Below are positions 18,144 to 25,760 of a stretch of 64,000 bases of DNA, piece after piece (position 1 is the stretch's first letter; each line of letters begins with the position of its first letter). The notes under the pieces are model-generated. The model was not told the DNA's origin, searched no databases, and saw nothing but the letters and a program-made list of their open reading frames with translations. The stretch spans positions 930,001-994,000 of the forward strand of contig NZ_ACZP01000014.1 in the NCBI RefSeq assembly GCF_000176175.1, written 5' to 3'. This stretch comes from Vibrio furnissii CIP 102972 (GTDB lineage: Bacteria > Pseudomonadota > Gammaproteobacteria > Enterobacterales > Vibrionaceae). A program made the translations under genes and the position numbers.

Positions 18144-19040
18144 TTATGATGGCGATGCCAGCGTGACTTTGCGACGCCGACGGAGCAGGGAAACCACCTG
18201 TGGCAGCAGAGACATCACGATCATACCCGCCATCAGTGCGTATTGGTCGGCGCGGAACACTTCATTGAGTAGCACGCTACCACACACAATGCCTGCCACC
18301 GGGTTGGCAACGCCTGCGAAGGTAAAATCGACCACCGACATGCGTTGCAATAACCAGACGTAAAGGCCGTAACCCAGCGCCGTGTTGAGCAGTACAATCC
18401 ACGCGATGCCGAATCCATTGCGCAGGCTGAAGTGCGTGAGGGCATTGAGGTAGGCTTGGGGGGCGAAATACGCGTGGACCAAGGTTGCGATCGCCAGTGC
18501 CACACCGCCGATGATCAATTGCCAGCTCAACACGCTCCACCAATGGGTTTTACCGCCCAGTGATTTGGTTAATGTAGAGCCGAAAATAATGCACATAATG
18601 GCGGCAAATAAGGCCATCAAACCAATCGGATTGAGGTTTAAGGATTTCGGGTCAAACAGAAACCATGCCAGCGCAATTAAGGCTGCGCCACTCAGCAGTT
18701 GCATCGATGACGGGCGTTGACGACTGACCAGCCAGTGGTAAAACATCGCAAACACGGGAACCGACACCATACCCACCCCAGAAATGGCCGAAGGCAAGGT
18801 CAACGCCATCACGAAAATGAGACTGAAAAAGGCAGCGATGTTGACCAAACCAATGGTAAGCAGTGGGCGCCAGCTTGATTTTTCTGGCAGGCGAGGGCGC
18901 AGCGCCAGCAGCAATAATCCGGCAGGCAGCGCGCGAAGGGTACCGAGTAGCAGCGGCGGCCAATCGGCGAGTGTGTATTTGGTGACCGCGTAAGTGGTCC
19001 CCCAAAAGAAGGCAGGAATCATAGCAAGTAAAATGTTCAT
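18144..19040 (-). CDS. EamA/DMT-family transporter
   Basis: 298 residues with about ten transmembrane segments in two EamA repeats; starts MNILLAMIPAFFWGTTYAVTK, with the PFxWG-type first helix of drug/metabolite exporters. It ends in a cluster of arginines (LLRRRRK), cytoplasmic by the positive-inside rule. It is divergent from a MarR regulator, with two copies of an 18-base repeat between them, suggesting MarR-controlled efflux of an unidentified compound. Confidence 0.88.
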   Translation of the reverse strand: MNILLAMIPAFFWGTTYAVTKYTLADWPPLLLGTLRALPAGLLLLALRPRLPEKSSWRPLLTIGLVNIAAFFSLIFVMALTLPSAISGVGMVSVPVFAMFYHWLVSRQRPSSMQLLSGAALIALAWFLFDPKSLNLNPIGLMALFAAIMCIIFGSTLTKSLGGKTHWWSVLSWQLIIGGVALAIATLVHAYFAPQAYLNALTHFSLRNGFGIAWIVLLNTALGYGLYVWLLQRMSVVDFTFAGVANPVAGIVCGSVLLNEVFRADQYALMAGMIVMSLLPQVVSLLRRRRKVTLASPS

Positions 19041-19116
19041 GTAAAGTATCTTTATGTTGAGATATCTAATTGCAAAGCTAAAGCAATAAATGCTTTTTGT
19101 AAAGTATCTTTATGTT
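19041..19116. repeat. Two 18-bp direct repeats between DMT exporter and MarR gene (probable MarR operators)
   Basis: GTAAAGTATCTTTATGTT occurs perfectly at 19041-19058 and 19099-19116. The first copy adjoins the exporter start codon and contains the inverted pair TATCT/AGATA with following bases; the second precedes the MarR start by 40 bases. Confidence 0.6.
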
Positions 19117-19155
19117 AAAGTATTTTTTCAGCGAATTAATGGAGATTCAACACTG

Positions 19156-19638
19156 ATGGATGCGATTGACCGCGTGTTAGCGCAGTGGCAAACCGAACGA
19201 CCGCAACTCAATACGTTACCGATGGGTATTATGGGACGCATGATGCGCCTTTCCAAGCATTTAGAAGTCGCCGTGGCGGAGGTGCATAAACGTTACGGGC
19301 TTAAAATGGGCGAGTTTGACGTATTGGCAACCTTGCTGCGCTCAGGAGAGCCGTATCGATTGACGCCGTCGGAACTGCTTGGCTCCATGATGCTAACATC
19401 GGGGGCGATGACCAACCGTTTGGACAAACTGGAACAAAAAGGTCTGGTGCATCGCTTGCACAGCATCGCCGACCGGCGCAGCATCGAAGTGCAGCTCAGC
19501 GACGACGGATTGGATTTGGTCAATGAACTGGTGATCGAGCACGTCAAAATTCAAGAGACATTGGTTGAAGGTTTATCCGGCGCTGAGCAGGAACAACTGA
19601 CTCAACTGCTGAAACTGTGGCTGTCTAATTTCGAATAA
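19156..19638 (+). CDS. MarR-family transcriptional regulator
   Basis: 160 residues with the MarR winged helix: FDVLATLLRSGEPYRLTPSE, then LTSGAMTNRLDKLEQKGLV, and the wing RLHSIADRRSIEVQL. The ATG at 19156 is preferred over an in-frame start at 19090, since the latter lies inside the repeat region and GGAG at 19141 serves the ATG. MarR proteins usually repress themselves and an adjacent exporter, and here the divergent DMT exporter and the paired repeats fit that. A YjbR-like gene follows after 38 bases. Confidence 0.9.
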   Translation: MDAIDRVLAQWQTERPQLNTLPMGIMGRMMRLSKHLEVAVAEVHKRYGLKMGEFDVLATLLRSGEPYRLTPSELLGSMMLTSGAMTNRLDKLEQKGLVHRLHSIADRRSIEVQLSDDGLDLVNELVIEHVKIQETLVEGLSGAEQEQLTQLLKLWLSNFE

Positions 19639-19676
19639 CTCAACCCGTAAATGCCGTGTGGCATAAGGACGCGATC

Positions 19677-20057
19677 ATGATGAACGTAACGCAACTGACT
19701 GATTATTTGGATGCTCTGGTTCAATCCGAGGCTTGTTATCCGTTCGGACCAGAGTGTTTGGTGTATAAAATTCGCGGCAAGATGTTCGCGTACATTGCGC
19801 AAGATCGCGCGCCGACATTTGTAACGTTGAAATGCACGCCGCAGGATGGAGAGGTGCTGATCAGCCAGTTTTCATCCATTCGACCGGGTTATCACATGAA
19901 CAAACGCCATTGGATTTCCGTCGATCTAGATGGTGATGTGGAAGCGGGCATGATTGAAGATTTGTGCCAGCGGTCGTATCAGTTGGTGGTGAGCCAATTG
20001 AAAAAGTCCGACCGGGAAGCCTTGCAAAGCCTGACCTTGCAAGGCGCCGTTCGTTAA
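19677..20057 (+). CDS. MmcQ/YjbR-family DNA-binding-like protein
   Basis: 126 residues starting at ATG 19677, with AAGGA ten bases upstream. It has the typical YjbR order: CYPFGPECLVYKIRGKMFAYI, LKCTPQDGEVL, PGYHMNKRHWISVDLDG, then a helix ending LVVSQLKKSDREAL. The family adopts a CyaY-like fold with proposed DNA binding, but the function is unproven. It follows the MarR gene closely and is probably co-transcribed. Its stop codon overlaps tail to tail with that of cheV. Confidence 0.88.
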   Translation: MMNVTQLTDYLDALVQSEACYPFGPECLVYKIRGKMFAYIAQDRAPTFVTLKCTPQDGEVLISQFSSIRPGYHMNKRHWISVDLDGDVEAGMIEDLCQRSYQLVVSQLKKSDREALQSLTLQGAVR

Positions 20058-20977
20058 GCGGTGTGTGATGTGTTTTGAGCTTCGAGCTTTTTCGCACCAC
20101 GCAGCATCGCTTCGATGAGTTCGGTGGCGTTGAACTTCTCTAATGCCTCATGTGCGCCCACTTGATGCGCGCGATCGACACAGATTTCGCTCGACAGTGA
20201 GGTGTGCAAAATACAGTACGCGTGGCTGAGTTTCGGATCGTTTTGCACTTCAAAGGCCAGTTCGTACCCATCCAAGCCTGGCATTTCAATATCACTCACC
20301 AAAATATCAATCGCTTGATTCTCATTGGCGCGCTGCTTCATCAGCTCGGCGGCTTCTAAGCCGTTTTTACAGATCTGATATGGAATGTTGATCCGATCGA
20401 GCGCATCCGCGAGCTGCTTCCGCGCAATGGATGAGTCGTCGACCAGCAGAATATTCAGCGCTTTCAAACGTTCGCGTTCGATGTCGGTCAGCATCGGTAC
20501 TTTGGTGGATTCGTACTGCGGATAGATTTTCGACAGCAGCAATTCCACATCCAGCAACTGAACAATTTGCTCTTGATAGCGGGTGATGCCTGTGACAAAC
20601 ACGTTGTGGCCCGTTGTTGGCGGGGCCGATTCAATCGCTCGCCAATCACACTCAATGATTTTCTCAATCCCGCGCACCATAAAGGCCACGACGGTCCGCA
20701 GGCAGTCGGTGACAATCAGGTAGCACTGTTTGTATTCCTGCGGGGCAATGGGACGAAAACCAATTGCGGCGGCCATATCAATCACCGGCACCGTCATATT
20801 ACGGATCGTCACAGTACCCACCACATGGTGGTGTGAATACGGAATTTGAGTCATTGGGAGGTAAGGAACAATTTCTCGAACTTTGAGAGTACCAATCGCA
20901 AACAACTGCTTTTGCATGTTCAGCGTGAACATCAACATGCCTTGTGACTGATTTGCCTTACTGATGGTTTTAGCCAT
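20054..20977 (-). CDS. cheV: Chemotaxis protein CheV
   Basis: 307 residues: an N-terminal CheW-like domain (residues about 10-155, FTLNMQKQLFAIGTLKVREI, then GTVTIRNMTVPVIDM) and a C-terminal receiver domain (about 174-300) with acidic pocket LLVDDSS, phospho-acceptor in LVSDIEMPGLDG, and Lys in ALEKFNA. CheV couples chemoreceptors to CheA and adapts signalling through phosphorylation. It is a stand-alone gene, as usual for the several CheV paralogues of vibrios. Confidence 0.95.
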   Translation of the reverse strand: MAKTISKANQSQGMLMFTLNMQKQLFAIGTLKVREIVPYLPMTQIPYSHHHVVGTVTIRNMTVPVIDMAAAIGFRPIAPQEYKQCYLIVTDCLRTVVAFMVRGIEKIIECDWRAIESAPPTTGHNVFVTGITRYQEQIVQLLDVELLLSKIYPQYESTKVPMLTDIERERLKALNILLVDDSSIARKQLADALDRINIPYQICKNGLEAAELMKQRANENQAIDILVSDIEMPGLDGYELAFEVQNDPKLSHAYCILHTSLSSEICVDRAHQVGAHEALEKFNATELIEAMLRGAKKLEAQNTSHTA

Positions 20978-21236
20978 AACGAAATTCTTAATCTAAACGC
21001 CTAGGTCACTATACTAACTGAAAATATCGTATCAGCAACGGTATCAACCGAATTTTGCCGATGAGTGAGGCTTTACGTCATCAGCATCGTTCCTTTGTTT
21101 CAAATCGTTTTGCGCTCGCTAGCAGAAAAAGATACGCCGATACAAAAAAGTAACGCACATGCCCAGTGCAACCGAGGCTCAGTTCCGCTAGACTAGGCCA
21201 CTTTTTTAACCGAACGACGTTGTTTGAGGGTCGAAA

Positions 21237-21515
21237 ATGGCAAGAACCGCAGCCGCACTTCATATTCTGGTGAAGCATAAAGAACAAGCTGATGACATCA
21301 TGCAGCAGCTCAAAAAAGGTGCCAAGTTTCAAACGCTAGCCAAGAAATATTCACTGTGTCCATCAGGTAAAAAAGGTGGTGATTTGGGTGAATTCCGCCA
21401 AGGGCAAATGGTGCCGCAATTCGATAAAGCCTGCTTTAAAGGAGAAATCCTCACGCCTCAACTCGTGAAAACGAAATTCGGTTGGCACGTGATTAAGGTG
21501 CTGTATCGTACGTGA
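21237..21515 (+). CDS. ppiC: Parvulin-type peptidyl-prolyl cis-trans isomerase PpiC
   Basis: 92 residues, a single rotamase domain: [52 protein letters not shown] and a C-terminal FGWHVIKVL. The length equals that of E. coli PpiC (parvulin 10), which is a cytoplasmic, non-essential prolyl isomerase. A GAGGG ribosome site precedes the ATG. Monocistronic, ended by an intrinsic terminator. Confidence 0.95.
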   Translation: MARTAAALHILVKHKEQADDIMQQLKKGAKFQTLAKKYSLCPSGKKGGDLGEFRQGQMVPQFDKACFKGEILTPQLVKTKFGWHVIKVLYRT

Positions 21516-21581
21516 GGGCAGGTGGCAGCTTTGGTCACACTGCGTGACGATTGGCAGAGTCAATCATTTGTACTGAATTTT

Positions 21582-21609
21582 AAATGGGCTCCTATGTGGG
21601 CCCATTTTT
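21582..21609 (+). terminator. Intrinsic terminator of ppiC
   Basis: AAATGGGC (21582-21589) pairs with GCCCATTT (21600-21607), ten-base loop, followed by further T residues. Confidence 0.8.
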
Positions 21610-21702
21610 GTGGCGGGTGGATGGCTCGATGTTCTCAGGTTGTATTCTTACCGCACGCCCATGCATCCAAACAGCTTACATGGAACGGGTCAATCCAGCG
21701 TG

Positions 21703-21957
21703 TTAGGGAAGGTCGAGATACCAGTTCGTCGCATATACGACGACAATCACCAGCAGTGTAAGCAGAGTTGGAATGGCAAGCATGCTCGCCCACTTTCTCA
21801 TTGCGCTGGGTTCATCAAATACCACCCCCGCGGCTTCTTTGACGCGTCTGTCTTCATCAAAATGCCATTTGATCGCTAAGTAGGCGCCAATGCCTAAGAC
21901 AATCAGCTTAAAAGCACCAGCAAAATACGGAAAGAAGTTCGCCCAACTGCCGTTCAT
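21703..21957 (-). CDS. Small inner-membrane protein of unknown function
   Basis: 84 residues with two predicted transmembrane helices (AGAFKLIVLGIGAYLAI and ASMLAIPTLLTLLVIVVVYA), separated by a charged loop (FDEDRRVKEAAG). A GGAGATAGAG element directly precedes the ATG, which supports expression. No family recognised. No close operon partner. Confidence 0.65.
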   Translation of the reverse strand: MNGSWANFFPYFAGAFKLIVLGIGAYLAIKWHFDEDRRVKEAAGVVFDEPSAMRKWASMLAIPTLLTLLVIVVVYATNWYLDLP

Positions 21958-22409
21958 TCTCTATCTCCATCCTATTTCATATTGATTTTGGCGTCGCATC
22001 ATCAATGATTCATGATGAGTGCGCACCCCAAATCACATGTTCTAACTCGTGCAGTCTAATGATCGTGTGCGTGGCCGACAACCCTCTTTGCCATAATTGA
22101 GGCGATTGATGGCAGGTTGAATTCGAAAATATGTTGATGGGTTTGTGTTTCGTCGCTTTATCGTGAATCGGATTTTGTTTAAATATTATCCATTGTTTTC
22201 GAACCGCGACGATATATGAGCCGCATCTTAATTTGAATGATCAGATAAATTATTTGTGGAGATGGGGGCTATTCTAGTTACGATGCCACTCCACCACGTG
22301 TGGTAAATAGCGTTCATTTAACTATCAATTCCAATAATGATTGATGCAGAAGAATTATTCTATATAGTGATTTGGTTTGTTGATTTATTTGAATATATAG
22401 AGGCACATT
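21958..22409. other. Gene-free spacer
   Basis: 452 AT-rich bases between two divergently oriented genes. I see no convincing ORF, RNA or repeat. The last 60 bases, with AGAGG at the end, hold the leader of the cold-shock-domain gene. Confidence 0.5.
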
Positions 22410-23093
22410 TTGAAAGGAACGTTGGTTTCATATGTCCAAACTAAAAAATATGGTTTTGTCAAAGGAGAAGATGGCGAGAGCTATTTCTTACATGTATCGA
22501 GTCTTGTTGATAAAACCGACGAATCAAAGTTAATTAAAGGCGTCACGGTTGAGTTCGATCCGATTCCTACTCCCAAAGGACTTTCAACAAAAAAAGTATT
22601 CATTCCTGAGGTAATATTTGAGCTCAAGCTGGTCGACTTTTTTATTACGAAATCAAGCAAACCTAAGTATGGGGATGTTGTGCATCAAGCGACGATCGCC
22701 ACACGATTCTTTAAAGATTTAGACGAAGCCAAAGCCCACCTCAAGGATTTAGCGGGGAGCGTCGGTGCAAACGCTGTCTTGAATCTAAAACATGAGAAAG
22801 ACACATTTAACGATGGCAATTATAAGTACACCGTTCATGCTTTTACCGCTGATTTAGCATTAGTGACCGAAAAGATTCCGTGTACTTTTGAAGGTGAGGC
22901 TCGGGACGCATTGGCGCGGGTTAAAAGCCGAAAAACTTTATTTAACCACAAGTTTGAGGAAATCGTCCGAATCGAAAGTGAAGCGCGTGCACGCCAACTC
23001 AATAAAGGATGCGCGTTATTTATGATATCCATCATTGCGATACCAGCATGCTTGATTTCGGTTTATCAGTGGATAGGAGAGCGCTTCATTTAA
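22410..23093 (+). CDS. Cold-shock-domain protein with central YbjQ-like region and C-terminal membrane helix
   Basis: 227 residues, apparently starting at TTG 22410 with AGAGG seven bases upstream; no better start is in frame. The N-terminal 60 residues form a cold-shock-like OB fold ([20 protein letters not shown], then YFLHVSSL), with the KYGFVKG and FLHVSS nucleic-acid-binding motifs. Residues 85-150 ([15 protein letters not shown]) recall the YbjQ/UPF0145 core. Residues about 203-220 ([18 protein letters not shown]) form one transmembrane helix. The combination points to a membrane-anchored RNA- or DNA-binding protein; the function is unknown. Confidence 0.75.
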   Translation: MKGTLVSYVQTKKYGFVKGEDGESYFLHVSSLVDKTDESKLIKGVTVEFDPIPTPKGLSTKKVFIPEVIFELKLVDFFITKSSKPKYGDVVHQATIATRFFKDLDEAKAHLKDLAGSVGANAVLNLKHEKDTFNDGNYKYTVHAFTADLALVTEKIPCTFEGEARDALARVKSRKTLFNHKFEEIVRIESEARARQLNKGCALFMISIIAIPACLISVYQWIGERFI

Positions 23094-23192
23094 GGTACGC
23101 GACCCCGTCGTGATTACGAAGCGTGAAGCCGTGATTGGTCGTTTACCATGAACGAGCGTTCTATTCACAAAAAGTGTTTATAGAAAGTGTTC

Positions 23193-23226
23193 CATCCCCG
23201 CAATCAATTCACTGGCTGCGGGGATG
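23193..23226. terminator. GC-rich inverted repeat between convergent genes
   Basis: CATCCCCGCA (23193-23202) and TGCGGGGATG (23217-23226) form a perfect 10-bp stem with a 14-base loop. There is no T tract on either side, so it is a weak terminator or other mRNA end structure. Confidence 0.45.
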
Positions 23227-23282
23227 ATATCAACGTTCATTTGAACCGATGTTTATTCTTTCGAGCGTTGTTATAAAGCTTT

Positions 23283-24170
23283 CTACGGGCGTTCAAATTG
23301 ATATTCACGTCCATGCCATATCACGAATGGTGGTTTGTCATAAGTCGCCGGAACAAACTTAACAAGCCACTCAGGGTAGTGTTTCATCAGCGGCTTCTCG
23401 AAAGTATCTTGAATGGCCATTTGGTTGTTCTTCACGGTGAGCATATCGAATGTCCCTAATTGACCCCAAGTCGCGACCGTATAGGTGCGTACAATCGGCG
23501 CATTGCGAGATTTAGGGCTCCAAACCCACGATTTGTATCCACCGAGTCCCTCTGGTGCGTATGCGATGACCGGTTCTTCAATTCTGATTTGGTAACGACA
23601 TTGCGTGTCTAGCTTTTGGCAGAGCGGGTGTGAGAACTCATGTCCTGTGCCGTATTCAAATTCAGAATCCGTCTCTTTTAGCGCCATCTCATTGTTTTTC
23701 ATCACATGAACAAAGTAATTAAATACATAGGCGCGCGCATCTTCTTGGTTTTGAGCGAACTCATAGGGCAGATAGATGGCAAAGTTTTCGTAGTCTGTGA
23801 TGGTTTTTTTCTCTGCAGTCCCAGCCCCCATGATAAAGCTGCTCTCGGCTGAATCGGAAGCGAGGTCATGAGCCGTTGTCAGTGGCAGGCCAAGAGATTT
23901 GGCCAGCGTGAACGACACCAGATAACCCGACAACGACGAACTTAATCCGGCTTCCATCATGGATTCTTTTCGCTCTTTCAGTAGTGTTTCGGCTTCGCCT
24001 TTGGGCAAATCCACCGCGGAGCTTAATCCCATGGCGTGTGATAAATGGAATGCATAAGAGTGGGTCGGATCTAAAGAATAAGGTTCTTGGGGTAATTCAA
24101 CCGGTTTTACTGCACAACCGAATAGAGTAAAACTCACGGTCGCTATAAAAGGAATTCCTAATTTATTCAT
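23283..24170 (-). CDS. Putative lipoprotein of unknown function
   Basis: About 295 residues. From the ATG at 24170 the N-terminus is MNKLGIPFIATVSFTLFGCA, a lipoprotein signal with lipobox LFGC; an upstream ATG at 24197 would add nine residues. The residue after Cys is Ala, so outer-membrane sorting is likely. The mature protein holds no motif I recognise; it has aromatic-rich stretches such as YKSWVWSPKSRN and a C-terminal PPFVIWHGREYQFERP. Monocistronic, with gene-poor DNA upstream. Confidence 0.7.
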   Translation of the reverse strand: MNKLGIPFIATVSFTLFGCAVKPVELPQEPYSLDPTHSYAFHLSHAMGLSSAVDLPKGEAETLLKERKESMMEAGLSSSLSGYLVSFTLAKSLGLPLTTAHDLASDSAESSFIMGAGTAEKKTITDYENFAIYLPYEFAQNQEDARAYVFNYFVHVMKNNEMALKETDSEFEYGTGHEFSHPLCQKLDTQCRYQIRIEEPVIAYAPEGLGGYKSWVWSPKSRNAPIVRTYTVATWGQLGTFDMLTVKNNQMAIQDTFEKPLMKHYPEWLVKFVPATYDKPPFVIWHGREYQFERP

Positions 24171-24197
24171 GACGTTATAGTAAATAGACAAAAACAT

Positions 24198-24648
24198 GAC
24201 CTTACTTGATTCATTTGCTGAGTCAATGGGTGGTGTCGTCTTATTTCGTTGAGTGGCTATTCAGTCTCCCTTCCCGGCGCATTGGTTCAAATGTATTGAC
24301 TGAGCAGAGGGGGTTGAACATGCTCACTGAGTTTTATCTACTTCGAATCGATGGGAGCTGTGTTGAGTTAGTTGTGCCCCATTCTTGCCAGTAACCTTCT
24401 ACCTCACCAATCACAGTGAGGTGGTTTGACCGATTTCTTCTAATCAGCATCGTGTCTATGAAAGTGGGGTCTTACCAACTTAGCCAACGAGTTCGAATAG
24501 GCCGTCTTATTTCTATTTTTTAACCTACCGAAGAAACGTGTTCTCTGTTAGAGTCACCGTCAACTACGCTATTGAATAAAGACACTCACAGATCGCATGT
24601 CATTGATGGATTTTTATTCACCCTTAGAACTCATTTTAGGAATCCCTA
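24198..24648. other. Gene-free spacer
   Basis: About 450 bases without a supported gene. A short hairpin ACCTCAC/GTGAGGT (24401-24422) is present without a T tract. A 62-codon frame at 24206-24394 has no ribosome site or protein-like composition. Confidence 0.5.
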
Positions 24649-25128
24649 GTGACTAACAACGAAATTTTACGTCGTATCCAACACGCGTTAAACCTGAAAA
24701 ACGCGCAGATCATGAAAGCTTTCGGGCAGGCCGAAGTCACTGTGGCTCACGATAAAGTGGCAAACTGGTTAAAAGATGAAAGCGACAAATCTTCCGTTAA
24801 GATGAAGGATCAAGAGTTAGCGGTATTCTTAAATGGCTTTATTAACCTCAAGCGAGGAAAAAAAGACGGCGAGCAACCTAAGCCAGAAGTCACGTTGACC
24901 AACAACATGATTCTTATGAAGCTGCGCATTGCGCTAGACATGAAAGCAGAAGATGTGTTGGACGTATTAGAAGTGGTTGGTATTAGCTTAAGTAAATACG
25001 AAATTGGTGCGTATTTTCGCAAGCCAAACAACAAAAACTACAAACAGTGTGAAGACCAACTGCTGTGCGACTTCTTAAACGGTGTGCAGTTTACCAATCG
25101 TCCCGATTCTGAAGAGTTTACTGGATAA
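24649..25128 (+). CDS. yehS: DUF1456 family protein (YehS-like)
   Basis: 159 residues from a GTG start with AGGA upstream. It contains two copies of the roughly 70-residue DUF1456 helical repeat: NNEILRRIQHALNLKNAQIM ... VANWLKDE ... ELAVFLNGFI, and again NNMILMKLRIALDMKAEDVL ... IGAYFRKPNNKNY ... LLCDFLNGVQF. E. coli YehS is the same size and has no firmly established function. It ends at an intrinsic terminator and is the last ordinary chromosomal gene before the AT-rich insert. Confidence 0.92.
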   Translation: MTNNEILRRIQHALNLKNAQIMKAFGQAEVTVAHDKVANWLKDESDKSSVKMKDQELAVFLNGFINLKRGKKDGEQPKPEVTLTNNMILMKLRIALDMKAEDVLDVLEVVGISLSKYEIGAYFRKPNNKNYKQCEDQLLCDFLNGVQFTNRPDSEEFTG

Positions 25129-25162
25129 TTTTTATCTCGAATCGAACGTGGTCATTGATTAA

Positions 25163-25199
25163 AAAAGCGAGAACCATTTTATTTGGTTACTCGCTTTTC
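25163..25199 (+). terminator. Intrinsic terminator of the DUF1456 gene
   Basis: AAAAGCGAGAACC (25163-25175) pairs with GGTTACTCGCTTTT (25185-25198) with a one-base bulge; A and T tracts on both sides make it potentially bidirectional. Confidence 0.85.
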
Positions 25200-25237
25200 T
25201 CATGCTAAAGACCGAGATTAGAGCTTCACAATCACGT

Positions 25238-25430
25238 CTACTCTTTGTCTTTCTTCAGTCGATACCTATCAAACCACGCTGAAATCTGGTCGGTTTTTAG
25301 AATCAAGATACACACCGCCCCCGATGACCCTACCAAGATAAACCCAAGCTAAAACCTTAAGCCAGCTAGGAGCCACTATTCTGGTCAAGATGTTCCAGAC
25401 ATCTTGTCGTGATTCACTAAAATTGGCCAC
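25238..25430 (-). pseudogene. Frameshifted small membrane protein gene
   Basis: From a GTG at 25430 the minus strand reads ANFSESRQDVWNILTRIV APSWLKVLAW and then loses frame at a GGG run near 25347. Removing one G restores a 63-residue product that continues FILVGSSGAVCILILK, a complete transmembrane helix, and ends AWFDRYRLKKDKE with a stop at 25238. The region is 193 bases, which is 64 codons plus one base, as a one-base insertion predicts. No homologue is known to me. It could also be a sequencing error or programmed frameshift; decay at the edge of the foreign insert is the simplest reading. Confidence 0.5.
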
Positions 25431-25760
25431 GTATATAGCATTTTTCCATGCTTTTGGTCATGCGTGCAGAGTCACGACTGACGCCATTGGTAACACGAAT
25501 TTGCCCCATTGTAAGTTTACGTAACAGAAAGGTGTTCTTGCTTAATAGAAAATTCCCCAATATTTCTTAATGACTGGTCATGCAAAACCGATGTATGGTT
25601 TATCCCAAAAGCGTTTACTTTTAACATTTCTAGTTAAGTCACTTATTTGCATACCTATTCCTGAGCAGTTGAGATAAAATTCTGTCAAATTTATCAAGTT
25701 GTGGCATTTCATAAGGCCACTAGAGTACTAACTAGTTGTTCAGAAGTAACGGAGTATAGT
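25431..25760. other. AT-rich, gene-poor left flank of the insert
   Basis: 330 bases upstream of the glycosyltransferase operon. A 30-codon minus-strand frame beginning MGQIRVTNGVSRDSAR stops just before the frameshifted gene and looks like a coding remnant. The operon promoter should lie here, but no clear -35/-10 pair stands out. Confidence 0.4.

Noticed and set aside
24206..24394. 62-codon plus-strand frame between the lipoprotein and DUF1456 genes
   Set aside because: No ribosome site or protein-like pattern; probably chance.
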